NCBI GenBank assembly: GCA_015488295.1
Contig: WFOC01000007.1
Coordinates: forward strand, 1 to 32,694
DNA from: Gammaproteobacteria bacterium
GTDB taxonomy: Bacteria > Pseudomonadota > Gammaproteobacteria > SZUA-229
DNA: 32,694 bases
Direction: 5' to 3'
In this document: piece by piece, positions 1 through 8,542 of the stretch
Position numbering within the stretch: position 1 is the stretch's first letter
Layout of the letters: the number at the start of each line of letters is the position of its first letter
Notes under the pieces: model-generated
Seen by the model: only the letters and a program-made list of their open reading frames with translations
What the model was told of the DNA's origin: nothing
Databases searched by the model: none
Made by a program: the position numbers and the translations under genes

Positions 1-209
1 TATTCGGGTGCCTTGAGTTGTTGTTGGCACAGTCTGTTAAAGGCGAAGTTTGCAGTTATCAGTTTGCAGTTATCAGTTAAAAACAAAAAATCTGAAAACC
101 ACGTAATTTGCCGCACAAGCAATGCTTTTGCTTTTACTGCCAACTTCCCTTCCTGGCAGAAAGCCGTCACTCCTGAAAAGTTGTTCAGTTAAATGTGGCT
201 ACATACGTT
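1..209. other. Left-edge non-coding stretch
   Basis: No convincing gene was seen here; short open frames have no recognisable protein character. The segment lies beyond the 3' end of the minus-strand GGDEF/EAL gene and contains a short tandem repeat (47-74). It could include the tail of a neighbouring feature outside the window. Confidence 0.4.
47..78. repeat. Tandem 14-bp repeat, AGTTTGCAGTTATC x2 plus partial
   Basis: The unit AGTTTGCAGTTATC occurs at 47-60 and 61-74 without a gap, and AGTT of a third copy follows. It resembles the short AT-rich repeats found in the two inverted-repeat elements further right only in style, not in sequence. Function unknown. Confidence 0.7.
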
Positions 210-3026
210 TCAGGCCGGCTTGTTATTCACCGCGCTCAGTACTGGTTTATTTTTTATCGCCAGCGAAGACAGTGGTATGGGTCGGGCGATGGCATAACCC
301 TGGGCGTTGTCGACACCGACTTCACGCAGACTCTGGATGATGCTTTCGGAGGCGGCAAACTCGGCGATGGTTTTGATGCCCATTACCTGGCCGACTTCGT
401 TGATTGATTTCACCATGGCATAGTGCATGGGGTCTTTGTCGATGTCCATGACGAAGGTGCCGTCAATTTTCAGGTAATCCACCGGCAGGCTGTTGAGATA
501 GGAGAACGATGACAGGCCGCTGCCAAAATCATCGAGCGCAAACGAGCAGCCCAGTTTTTTCAGTACGTTCATAAAGTGAATGGCGGTGCTTAAATTATTA
601 ATGGCGGCGGTTTCGGTTACCTCGAAACACAGTAGTTCAGGATTGATTTTATGCTGCTTTATTTTGGTGACAACAAAGTTCAGGAAGTCGTGATTGGAGA
701 GTGATACGCCGGATAGATTGACCGAGATTAAAACTTTTTCCTTGCGTGTGCTCAGCCACTGGATGGACTTTTCTACTACCCATTCATCGATCAGTGTAAT
801 CATGTTGTAGCGTTCAGCGGCGGGCAGAAAGTTGTTGGGTGAAACGATGTCGCCTTCTTTATCAACCATGCGCAGCAGAATTTCGCCGTGCAGAATGAAA
901 CTTTGTTCGTGCCCCTGAAGTGGCATGATCTCCTGAAAATATAGCTGAAAACGGTCTTCTTCCAGGGCGTGATTGATGCGGGAAACCCAGTGCATTTCGC
1001 GTTGCTGGGTTAGTAGCTTGTCGTCTTCCTCGGCGAAAATCATGGTGCGGTTGCGACCGCTTTCCTTGGCCAGGTAGCAGGCTGAGTCCGCATTGCTCAG
1101 GACTTCTTCATAGCTGCGCGCACTGTTTGTGATGGCGGTGATGCCAATGCTGGCACCAATGGTGAAGGTGTTGTCGTTCCAGATGAAATGGAAATTTCGT
1201 ATTACTTCCAGCAGTTGTTTTGAAATTTCCTGTGCCCGCTCAATGTCTGTGTTTTCCAGTAATAAACCGAATTCATCGCCACCGATACGTGCCAGTGTGC
1301 CGGTGCTGTCCAGTGTGTTTTGCAGTAGCAGGGTAATCTGTTTTAGCAGTTCGTCGCCGGCGGTGTGACCGCAGGTGTCGTTGACCAGCTTGAAGCGGTC
1401 GAGGTCGATATAACACAGGGTGTTCAAGGAGGTGTTGACGTTCTGTGTCGATAGAATGTTTTTCAGGCGGCGCTCAAATTCGTAACGGTTGATCAGGCCG
1501 GTCAGGGCATCGTGTGTTGCCTGGAAGGTCAGCTGCCGGTTGAGTGAGCGCTGCACCGATTCATCGTGAATAATAATGACGATGCCGGCGATGGCATCGT
1601 CGTGATTGCGCATTGGTGCGACCACGTATTCTATCGGTGTTTCGATGTTGCTGTTGTGCTGAATGAGGATGGCGCTGATGGGATCGTCAAGTACTGATTT
1701 GTATTCGATGTTTTCGGTGGGATCGTAAATCCGTTTTTTGGTGTCTTCTTTCAGGGCGTGCATTACCTGGATCAAGGGTTTGCCAACCGCTTCTGCTTCG
1801 GTCCAGCCGGTAAGTTGCTCTGCCATCGGGTTAATGGATTTTATGCGACCGTCGGTGGTGGTTGTAATGACACCGTCAACAATGGACTGCAGGGTCATAT
1901 GCAGGAAGTTGCTTTGTTGCTCGGCATGTTGCGTTTGTAACTCGGCAATTTCTTTTGCCTGTTTGTATTTTTTTTCGGTTTTTTTGTGCTCGCTAACTTC
2001 GGTTTTAAGGTCGTTGATAAGTGACTGTATTTTTTCGACCATCAGGTTAAAAGCGTGTATTGGTGCGCTGATTTCATGGTAGCCGTTTTCGTTGACAGAG
2101 GTGAATTCGCCGCGTGCGCTGCTGTCAGCGGCGCGCCGCAAATTAGTTAGCGGTGACAGGCCGCGATGCAGAATGATAAAGGCAAACAGCAGCGTGAGCA
2201 GTGTTAATACGGTGGCACCAAGAATGATTTTGTATCGTGTGCTGTCCAGATGATTTTTAAAGGTGGTGATATCAGAGGCGCTGCTGATTTTCATTGAGGT
2301 GTTGTTATGTGCGTCGGGCAGTGTGTAGGTGCTTATCAGGTACTGTTGTGTGCCGGTTTCAGCGGGCCAGTTAGTGGATTGATGAAGCAGCCTGTCGTTG
2401 TTGTTGTAGATTTTTAACGGGATGCCCAGCTCGGTTTCAATCTGGACTAGTGCGTATATCGGGTCGGTTACCAGTTGTACGAAGCCTTTGTTTTTTGTAT
2501 TGCCGATGGTGATGATGGTGCTGAGCAGAGGCTGTCCGTCGTGTTCACATAGTTGTGAATAATATTTGGTGGTTTGCGGGTTGCCTATGTGATGTATGCT
2601 TTGCGTGCAGGGAAGGCCTTTATTGCCAGCAATATTGAGCCCCCGGCTGGAGCTTGCGACAAGCTGGAATTTGTCATTGTAAATCAATATTTTTTCAAAC
2701 ATGAGCGGGCCGGCGGTCATGTAAGAGCGGTTGAATGTCTGATTCAGTAGATAGGTTAGATTGTTTGTTTTATTTTCTTCAAACGCTTTTTTGAATGCAG
2801 GATCATTGATCAGTTTGAAGCCCTGTTCTTTTTGTTGTTCGGTCAGTTTTTTTAACAGGTCAGCAGACTTGATGCTGATGAGCTGGTTAACGGATTTTGT
2901 CTGTTGCTCAAAAGCAATTTTCCGGTAGGTGAAATCTGTAGCGATGACCAGGACAATACCGATGACACCTATCAACAAAATAGTGATAGCCAGTGTTTTC
3001 TGCAATGTCAGTTTTTTACTGTTCAT
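210..3026 (-). CDS. Membrane PAS-GGDEF-EAL cyclic-di-GMP protein
   Basis: A 938-residue inner-membrane signalling protein predicted to make and/or degrade cyclic di-GMP. Domains in order: TM helix about 12-30, a periplasmic sensor region about 31-265, a second TM about 267-286, a HAMP-like linker, a coiled stretch about 335-370, PAS about 375-490, GGDEF (intact GGDEF at 582-586) and EAL about 680-920. The usual inhibitory RxxD site ahead of GGDEF is absent. In the EAL domain the signature reads E-I-L (715-717); the metal and substrate residues appear kept: VNLSG, FEVTET, DDFGSG (832-837), KIDG, the AE of TIAEF and QGY. Both activities are therefore possible. The start ATG gives a normal Lys-rich N-terminus before TM1, but no strong ribosome site precedes it. 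The periplasmic ligand cannot be named. Confidence 0.93.
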   Translation of the reverse strand: MNSKKLTLQKTLAITILLIGVIGIVLVIATDFTYRKIAFEQQTKSVNQLISIKSADLLKKLTEQQKEQGFKLINDPAFKKAFEENKTNNLTYLLNQTFNRSYMTAGPLMFEKILIYNDKFQLVASSSRGLNIAGNKGLPCTQSIHHIGNPQTTKYYSQLCEHDGQPLLSTIITIGNTKNKGFVQLVTDPIYALVQIETELGIPLKIYNNNDRLLHQSTNWPAETGTQQYLISTYTLPDAHNNTSMKISSASDITTFKNHLDSTRYKIILGATVLTLLTLLFAFIILHRGLSPLTNLRRAADSSARGEFTSVNENGYHEISAPIHAFNLMVEKIQSLINDLKTEVSEHKKTEKKYKQAKEIAELQTQHAEQQSNFLHMTLQSIVDGVITTTTDGRIKSINPMAEQLTGWTEAEAVGKPLIQVMHALKEDTKKRIYDPTENIEYKSVLDDPISAILIQHNSNIETPIEYVVAPMRNHDDAIAGIVIIIHDESVQRSLNRQLTFQATHDALTGLINRYEFERRLKNILSTQNVNTSLNTLCYIDLDRFKLVNDTCGHTAGDELLKQITLLLQNTLDSTGTLARIGGDEFGLLLENTDIERAQEISKQLLEVIRNFHFIWNDNTFTIGASIGITAITNSARSYEEVLSNADSACYLAKESGRNRTMIFAEEDDKLLTQQREMHWVSRINHALEEDRFQLYFQEIMPLQGHEQSFILHGEILLRMVDKEGDIVSPNNFLPAAERYNMITLIDEWVVEKSIQWLSTRKEKVLISVNLSGVSLSNHDFLNFVVTKIKQHKINPELLCFEVTETAAINNLSTAIHFMNVLKKLGCSFALDDFGSGLSSFSYLNSLPVDYLKIDGTFVMDIDKDPMHYAMVKSINEVGQVMGIKTIAEFAASESIIQSLREVGVDNAQGYAIARPIPLSSLAIKNKPVLSAVNNKPA

Positions 3027-3407
3027 GGCTGATCAGATTAAATTAAAAACTATGAGTACGACAGTCTGCTTTTAGCTGTAAGTAATGTGAGCCGGAGCCG
3101 AAATGTGCATTTCGTGCTTTCATTCTTGCCTCGTGTTTAAACATTTACAGGTTTACGGTGAAAAGCTGGTTACCCTGATTTTAGACAATTTCTCTGTGGA
3201 ATGTATGATAAATGACAAGCCATGTCGAAAACCTGACAGACTTTACAGTATTGGTAGAATGGTGAAAATGCAAGCTTGCGGTAAAATTCAGCGTCATTTT
3301 TTCATCGTGTTTACCCGGGTCGGACCTGAAATTTGCAATATTGTATGAATACCTGTTGAAATCGTATAAAATCGCCGGTTTTTCTGCAGAAATAGCGGAG
3401 ACATTTT
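3027..3407. other. Divergent intergenic region ahead of purE
   Basis: This 381-base gap separates the minus-strand c-di-GMP gene from purE. It carries a likely purE promoter near its right end. An open frame of 81 codons at 3103-3348 has a Cys/His-rich, low-quality translation and no ribosome site, so it was not called. Nothing else was recognised. Confidence 0.5.
3341..3370 (+). promoter_or_regulatory. Predicted purEK promoter
   Basis: TTGTAT (3341-3346) and TATAAA (3365-3370) are separated by 18 bases, which fits a sigma-70 promoter, with a start near 3377. The leader then carries CGGAG at 3396-3400, seven bases before the purE ATG. No PurR-type palindrome was seen. Confidence 0.4.
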
Positions 3408-3929
3408 ATGTCACAACAAGAGAGTAGTACTGGCGGTAGCGGTAAAATTGCGGTTGTTATGGGCAGTCAGAGCGACTGGCCGGTGATGAAGCATGCGGTC
3501 GAACAGCTGGAAGCCTTCGGGGTTGCGTATCAGGCTAAAGTTGTCTCGGCTCATCGTACCCCTGAACTGCTGTTTGAATTTGCCGAGAGCGCACGAGGCG
3601 CTGGTTTTTCGGCGATTATTGCCGGTGCCGGTGGTGCCGCGCACCTGCCGGGTATGCTGGCAGCTAAAACCACGCTGCCGGTGCTTGGTGTGCCGGTGCC
3701 TTCAAAATACCTGAAAGGCATGGACTCCTTATTATCAATCGTGCAGATGCCCAAGGGTATTCCGGTGGCAACCTACGCCATTGGTGAAGCCGGTGCGGTC
3801 AATGCGGCGCTTTCTGCGATATCCATGTTGGCGATAACCGATGAATCGCTGGCGATTAAACTGGCGGAATTCAGAGAAAAACAGCAACAGTCTGTTTTTG
3901 AAATGACGCTGCCGCCTGAAACCGACTAG
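3408..3929 (+). CDS. purE: N5-carboxyaminoimidazole ribonucleotide mutase PurE
   Basis: Converts N5-CAIR to CAIR in de novo purine synthesis, acting after PurK. The 173 residues match class I PurE in length and motifs: [12 protein letters not shown] near 16-27 for nucleotide binding, SAHRTP with the catalytic-type His49, and GGAAHLPGM with His79. A CGGAG ribosome site sits seven bases upstream of the ATG. purK follows after 12 bases on the same strand, so the two form an operon in the usual purE-purK order. The first dozen residues are a Ser/Gly-rich extension beyond the conserved fold. Confidence 0.97.
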   Translation: MSQQESSTGGSGKIAVVMGSQSDWPVMKHAVEQLEAFGVAYQAKVVSAHRTPELLFEFAESARGAGFSAIIAGAGGAAHLPGMLAAKTTLPVLGVPVPSKYLKGMDSLLSIVQMPKGIPVATYAIGEAGAVNAALSAISMLAITDESLAIKLAEFREKQQQSVFEMTLPPETD

Positions 3930-3941
3930 ACAGGATTTGCC

Positions 3942-5087
3942 ATGGCTACTAACGTGATTTTACCGGGTGCGACACTGGGTGTTTTAGGTGGTGGTCAGCT
4001 AGGTCGCATGTTTTGTGTAGCTGCACGCACCATGGGGTATCGGGTGGTGGTGCTGGATCCTGATCCGCAGTGTGGTGCGGGCCTGATTGCCGATGTGCAT
4101 ATCAAGGCAGATTACGATGATAAAGCTGCGCTTGAAGAAATGGCCGCCTTGTGTGATGTCGTCACCCTGGAATTTGAAAACATCCCTTCGCAAAGCGTGC
4201 GCTTTGTTGCTGATAAAACCCCGGTTTATCCTGCGGCTGAAGCCCTGGAAATTGCGCAGAATCGTGATCGTGAAAAACAGTTTGCGAAAAAAGCGGGGCT
4301 GCGACCGGTGCCGTATTTTGCGTTAATGCAGGAAACCGATCTGCAGCAGGCAGCAGATGAAGTCGGTTTCCCCGCCATTTTGAAAAGCAATACTCTGGGT
4401 TATGACGGCAAAGGCCAGTTCGTGGTGAATGACTTTGCCGAACTCAGCGCGGCTTACGAGCATGTTGGTAAAGTGGACTGCGTGCTGGAAAAACAGATCA
4501 GCATCCGCTGTGAAGTCTCTGCCATCGTTGCCCGGAATGTTGCAGGTGAGCTGGCAAGTTTCCCGGTTTCAGAAAACCAGCACCGAAACGGCATTTTACA
4601 CATGAGCATCGTGCCGGCGCGTGTCTCCGAAGAATTAACAAACCGGGCTATTGAAAAGGCTTCAGTTCTTGCTGAGGCGCTGTCTTATGTTGGCATCCTG
4701 GCGGTGGAATTCTTTGTCAGCGATGACGACGTGCTGTACTTCAACGAAATGGCTCCGCGCCCGCATAACAGCGGTCACTACACCAAAGATGCCTGCGTTA
4801 CCTCGCAATTTGAACAGCAGGTAAGAATGATGTGCGGCCTGAAACCGGGTGATACACGCTTGCTGTCACCGGTGGTGATGGTCAACATGCTGGGTGATTT
4901 ATGGTTGCCGGACTGGCAAAGCATTTTTACGCAGAGCAACATCAAGCTGCATCTTTATGGAAAAACAGAAGCGCGCCCGGGGAGGAAGATGGGGCACTTT
5001 AACGTTTTGGCGGAAGATGTTGATGCTGCGCTGGTGGTGGCAAATGAGGTGTTTGAGCGGTTGCAGGGGGGTGACGCTGAAACGTAA
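3942..5087 (+). CDS. purK: N5-carboxyaminoimidazole ribonucleotide synthase PurK
   Basis: ATP-grasp enzyme that carboxylates AIR with bicarbonate and ATP to give N5-CAIR, the substrate of PurE. The 381 residues show the N-terminal LGVLGGGQLGRM nucleotide-fold motif, the central ATP-grasp segment (ILKSNTLGYDGKGQ) and the C-terminal NEMAPRPHNSGHY block with the metal-binding Glu and Asn. The ATG follows purE by 12 bases. Its TAA stop (5085-5087) lies at the edge of an AT-rich inverted-repeat element whose first bases are TAATGAAAAATG, so the end of the gene and the repeat overlap slightly. Confidence 0.97.
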   Translation: MATNVILPGATLGVLGGGQLGRMFCVAARTMGYRVVVLDPDPQCGAGLIADVHIKADYDDKAALEEMAALCDVVTLEFENIPSQSVRFVADKTPVYPAAEALEIAQNRDREKQFAKKAGLRPVPYFALMQETDLQQAADEVGFPAILKSNTLGYDGKGQFVVNDFAELSAAYEHVGKVDCVLEKQISIRCEVSAIVARNVAGELASFPVSENQHRNGILHMSIVPARVSEELTNRAIEKASVLAEALSYVGILAVEFFVSDDDVLYFNEMAPRPHNSGHYTKDACVTSQFEQQVRMMCGLKPGDTRLLSPVVMVNMLGDLWLPDWQSIFTQSNIKLHLYGKTEARPGRKMGHFNVLAEDVDAALVVANEVFERLQGGDAET

Positions 5088-5238
5088 TGAAAAATGAATA
5101 ATGAAAAGTGAAAAATGTAAAAACTAAAAAAACTGTCTGCGGCAGTTAAATATCTTTCGTATTCACTCAAGATGGCAGACTTTTTTATTTTAAGTGTTTT
5201 GTTGTTAATTTTTCACTTTTCATTTTTCACTTTTCATT
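5086..5238. repeat. Inverted-repeat intergenic element A
   Basis: A 153-base non-coding element between convergent purK and rhlB. Perfect 18-bp inverted repeats lie at 5100-5117 and 5221-5238, built of AATGAAAAGTGAAAAATG-type AT-rich units. An internal 39-base core (5139-5177) matches the core of element B (11177-11215) without gaps at 32 of 39 positions. GTCTGC (5135-5140) can pair with GCAGAC (5175-5180), followed by a T-rich run, so it could also end transcription of purK. No coding capacity. Confidence 0.8.
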
Positions 5239-5245
5239 GACCGGT

Positions 5246-6520
5246 TCATCTCCTCCGGCTCCGACTATCCCGTCCACGCCCCTGATTCCGGTTCCCACTG
5301 CCCCGATTCCCTCCAGGCCGAGGTCTCCTCTCCATTTTGATCGGCGGTTTTGGTTCTTCCAGCAGATCGCTGGTGACGGATTCTTTGCCGATTTTCTGGT
5401 CGATGTATTCTTCGATATCCATGATGTAATGCGCGAAATCTTCGCAGGCAAAACTGATGGCCGAGCCGCTGGCGCCGGCGCGTGCGGTGCGACCGATGCG
5501 GTGCACATAGTCTTCGCCGGACTGTGGCAGGTCGAAGTTGAATACGTGGCTGACTTCGGGAATGTGCAGACCGCGGGCAGCAACGTCGGTGGCGACCAGG
5601 GTATTAAACTCGCCATCCTGGAATTTTTTCAGCAGGCTCTGGCGTTTTTTCTGTGGCACATCACCCGACAGCAGCGCTGATTTGTAACCGTTGCCTTCCA
5701 GCCAGGCGTACACTTTATCAGCAACGCGTTTGGTGTTGATGAAAACAATGCTGCGTGTTGGTTTGAGCTTTTTCATCAGCCCCAGCAGCAGCGGAATTTT
5801 TTCTTCGTTGGCCGGGTAATAAATGGATTGCGCGATCTTGTCAGCGGTTTTGGTGTCCGCTTTTACTTTGATTTCGGCCGGATCGTTCATGTGTACGTAA
5901 GCCAGCTCGCCGACGCGGTGTGACAGGGTCGCAGAAAAAAGCAGGCTCAGGCGTTTTGCCGGTTCCGGGCAGCGGCGCAGCAGGTAGCGCATGTCATCGA
6001 TGAAGCCGAGGTCGAACATGCGGTCGGCTTCGTCCAGCACCACCACTTCACAGTTTTTCAGGCTGAATACTTTTTGCTTGAAAAAGTCGATAGTACGACC
6101 GGGTGTGCCGATGAGAATATCAACACCGTCGAGCAGGATGTTGCGCTGCTTGTCATAATCGGTGCCGCCGTAGGCCAGTCCCATTTTTAAGCCGGTGTAC
6201 TTGCCGATGACCAGCGCGTCTTTATGTATCTGAATAGCCAGCTCGCGGGTTGGTGCCAGTATCATCGCACGTACTTCTGTTTTTTTACGGTTCTCATGCG
6301 ATGGTTTGGTGATCAGATGATTCATGCAGGCGACCATAAATGCCGCTGTTTTTCCGGTGCCGGTCTGCGCTTCGCCAGCAACATCTTTTCCGGTTAGCGC
6401 GATAGGAATACTCTGTGCCTGAATCGGTGTGCAAAATTCAAAGCCTGCCTCATCAATGCCTTTGAGCAGGTCGGGATGAAGGTCAAAGTCCCTGAAACGT
6501 GTTTCTGTTAGATGATTCAT
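5246..6520 (-). CDS. rhlB: ATP-dependent DEAD-box RNA helicase RhlB
   Basis: RNA helicase; in E. coli RhlB is the degradosome helicase that unwinds structured mRNA. The 424 residues carry the Q motif ([11 protein letters not shown]), Walker [19 protein letters not shown], the DEAD box in [19 protein letters not shown] and an [10 protein letters not shown] motif VI where GRTGRAG is more usual. The N-terminus ([14 protein letters not shown]) is close to RhlB rather than RhlE or SrmB. The C-terminal tail is Arg/Gly-rich and basic, as expected for non-specific RNA binding. The gene is divergent from trxA-rho, the conserved rhlB/trxA/rho arrangement. The ATG at 6520 matches the family N-terminus. 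Confidence 0.95.
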   Translation of the reverse strand: MNHLTETRFRDFDLHPDLLKGIDEAGFEFCTPIQAQSIPIALTGKDVAGEAQTGTGKTAAFMVACMNHLITKPSHENRKKTEVRAMILAPTRELAIQIHKDALVIGKYTGLKMGLAYGGTDYDKQRNILLDGVDILIGTPGRTIDFFKQKVFSLKNCEVVVLDEADRMFDLGFIDDMRYLLRRCPEPAKRLSLLFSATLSHRVGELAYVHMNDPAEIKVKADTKTADKIAQSIYYPANEEKIPLLLGLMKKLKPTRSIVFINTKRVADKVYAWLEGNGYKSALLSGDVPQKKRQSLLKKFQDGEFNTLVATDVAARGLHIPEVSHVFNFDLPQSGEDYVHRIGRTARAGASGSAISFACEDFAHYIMDIEEYIDQKIGKESVTSDLLEEPKPPIKMERRPRPGGNRGSGNRNQGRGRDSRSRRR

Positions 6521-6581
6521 GGTGCCGTAGCTTACATTAAATTAGAGAAATTAGGGGGTGTACAAATTTAAAAAATAGTCT

Positions 6582-6587
6582 ATTATA
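6582..6587 (-). promoter_or_regulatory. Predicted -10 box for rhlB
   Basis: Read on the minus strand the bases are TATAAT, a perfect -10 hexamer, giving a leader of about 55 bases to the rhlB ATG. No good -35 hexamer is seen at the right distance, so the call rests on the -10 alone. Confidence 0.3.
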
Positions 6588-6733
6588 TGTCCCATCATTA
6601 TCTTGATCCCCGAATACTTTCGAGCCCGATAAATTACAAGCTGGATTATTCAAAAAATTCTTATCGTTGACGCAATGATTTTGGCGCAATAATTCTAAAT
6701 TACATACTAAACAAAAATAAATGAGGTTTCACG

Positions 6734-7060
6734 TTGAGCAGCGACATTGTTTACGTTACAGATGATTCATTTGAACAAGACGTTTTAAAATCCGATATTC
6801 CTGTACTGGTTGATTATTGGGCAGAGTGGTGTGGTCCATGCAAAATGATCGCACCTATCCTTGAAGAAATTGTCGGTGAATATGCTGGCAAGTTAAAAGT
6901 GGCAAAGTTGAATATCGATGAAAATTCAGCAACACCGCCTAAATTTGGTATCCGCGGTATTCCGACATTGATGATCTTTAAAGACGGTGATGTAGAAGCG
7001 ACCAAAGTGGGTGCGTTATCTAAATCGCAGTTAACCGCATTTATCGATAGCAATTTATAA
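6734..7060 (+). CDS. trxA: Thioredoxin 1
   Basis: Cytosolic disulfide reductase of 108 residues, the normal size for TrxA. The active site WCGPC is at 32-36, preceded by the buried Asp27, and the cis-proline loop is in [11 protein letters not shown]. The start codon is TTG: GAGG at 6723-6726 lies seven bases upstream, and the ATG at 6721 is out of frame. The product then begins [18 protein letters not shown], matching the usual thioredoxin N-terminus. It lies between divergent rhlB and downstream rho, and is followed at once by its own hairpin terminator. Confidence 0.97.
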   Translation: MSSDIVYVTDDSFEQDVLKSDIPVLVDYWAEWCGPCKMIAPILEEIVGEYAGKLKVAKLNIDENSATPPKFGIRGIPTLMIFKDGDVEATKVGALSKSQLTAFIDSNL

Positions 7061-7063
7061 TTT

Positions 7064-7110
7064 CAGGCTCTGGCTTATAACGGATAAGTCCAGAGTCTGT
7101 TATTTTTAAA
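7064..7110 (+). terminator. Rho-independent terminator after trxA
   Basis: A ten-base-pair outer stem (CAGGCTCTGG with CCAGAGTCTG, one G-T pair) encloses an inner CTTAT/ATAAG stem. The hairpin spans 7064-7099 and is followed by TTATTTTT. It begins four bases after the trxA stop, so trxA is probably transcribed separately from rho. Confidence 0.85.
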
Positions 7111-7266
7111 AATAATAACTTAATAATAAATCTTTAAGAGGTGTCGCCGTTCGCTGGCCTCTCTAAAATACTACAGCAAACATCAATCCTGGCCGCTCTT
7201 GTTAATTTTTGAATTAATCAGGGGTTTCCATAATTCTTGAAACTCAAATCAAATACCCTTTCTATT

Positions 7267-8523
7267 ATGAATCTTTCCGAACTAAAACTAAAACCTGTCG
7301 CTGAACTACTTGAGCTTGCATCATCAATGAAACTGGATAATGTCTCGCGCTCGAAAAAGCAGGACATCATCTTTGCTATTTTAAAAGCACACGCAAAAGG
7401 CGGTGAAGATATTTTTGGCGGAGGGGTGCTGGAAATATTACAGGATGGCTTTGGTTTTTTACGCTCGGCAGAAGGCTCTTATTTAGCCGGCCCGGATGAT
7501 ATTTATGTATCGCCCAGTCAGATACGCCGTTTCAGCATGCGTACCGGCGACACCATCGAAGGCAAGATCAGGCCACCAAAAGACGGCGAACGTTATTTCG
7601 CCATGCTTAAAGTGGACAAGATCAACTTTGATTCGCCGGAGAATACCCGCAACAAGATCGCTTTTGAAAACCTGACACCGCTGCATCCTAACGAGCGTTT
7701 GATCATGGAGCGCGGCAACGGCAGCACCGAAGACATTACTGCGCGTATCATTGATCTGATGTCGCCCATCGGCAAGGGGCAGCGCGGTCTGATCGTATCG
7801 CCGCCGAAAGCCGGTAAAACCATGATGCTGAATCATATCGCACAATCCATCGCGGCAAACTGCCCGGATTGCTACCTCATCGTGCTGCTGATCGACGAGC
7901 GCCCGGAAGAGGTGACCGAAATGGAGCGCAGCGTGCGTGGTGAAGTTGTGTCGTCAACCTTTGACGAACCTGCCAGCCGTCACGTGCAGGTGGCCGAAAT
8001 GGTCATCGAAAAAGCCAAACGCCTGGCAGAACATAAAAAAGACGTGGTTATTCTGCTCGACTCGATCACCCGTCTGGCGCGTGCCTACAACACGGTTATT
8101 CCTTCATCCGGTAAAGTGCTGACCGGTGGTGTTGACGCGCATGCGCTGCACCGTCCAAAACGCTTCTTCGGTGCGGCGCGTAATATCGAAGAAGGTGGCA
8201 GCATTACCATTCTGGCTACCGCGCTGGTTGATACCGGTTCCAAGATGGACGAAGTGATTTACGAAGAATTCAAGGGCACCGGTAATATGGAGATTCATCT
8301 GGATCGCCGTATCACCGAAAAGCGCATCTTCCCGGCGATTAACATCAACCGTTCCGGCACCCGTCGTGAAGAGCTGCTGACCAACCCGGACGAGCTGCAG
8401 AAGATGTGGATACTGCGTCGCCTGTTACAGCCGATGGATGAAATCGGCGCTATCGAATTCCTCATGGGCAGGCTGCAGGCAACCAAAACCAATGCCGAGT
8501 TCTTCGATTCGATGAAGGGCTAG
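7267..8523 (+). CDS. rho: Transcription termination factor Rho
   Basis: Hexameric RNA-dependent ATPase/helicase that ends transcription at unstructured C-rich RNA. From the ATG at 7267 the protein has 418 residues, against 419 in E. coli, and starts [11 protein letters not shown]. Seen in order: the N-terminal helical domain, the cold-shock-like RNA-binding domain ([26 protein letters not shown]), Walker [21 protein letters not shown], the Walker B region in [16 protein letters not shown], and the TGGVDAHAL secondary RNA loop. An in-frame TTG at 7237 has a better ribosome site (AGGGG at 7220-7224) and would add ten residues; the ATG was preferred because the family N-terminus begins there. 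modA starts seven bases after the stop. Confidence 0.97.
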   Translation: MNLSELKLKPVAELLELASSMKLDNVSRSKKQDIIFAILKAHAKGGEDIFGGGVLEILQDGFGFLRSAEGSYLAGPDDIYVSPSQIRRFSMRTGDTIEGKIRPPKDGERYFAMLKVDKINFDSPENTRNKIAFENLTPLHPNERLIMERGNGSTEDITARIIDLMSPIGKGQRGLIVSPPKAGKTMMLNHIAQSIAANCPDCYLIVLLIDERPEEVTEMERSVRGEVVSSTFDEPASRHVQVAEMVIEKAKRLAEHKKDVVILLDSITRLARAYNTVIPSSGKVLTGGVDAHALHRPKRFFGAARNIEEGGSITILATALVDTGSKMDEVIYEEFKGTGNMEIHLDRRITEKRIFPAININRSGTRREELLTNPDELQKMWILRRLLQPMDEIGAIEFLMGRLQATKTNAEFFDSMKG

Positions 8524-8528
8524 AAAAG

Positions 8529-8542
8529 CAGTGAATAATGAA
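8529..8542. repeat. Fragment of the AT-rich repeat at the modA start
   Basis: CAGTGAATAATGAA is identical to 11098-11111 inside the left end of element B. It spans the GTG start codon of modA. With element B at the far side, it brackets the modABC genes. Confidence 0.55.

Noticed and set aside
3103-3348. 81-codon open frame ahead of purE
   Set aside because: No ribosome site, unusual composition and overlap with the purE promoter; no recognisable domain.
5227-5680. Open frames of 129 and 147 codons over the rhlB 3' end
   Set aside because: They are other-frame readings of the Arg/Gly-rich C-terminal rhlB codons, which have a clear family match.
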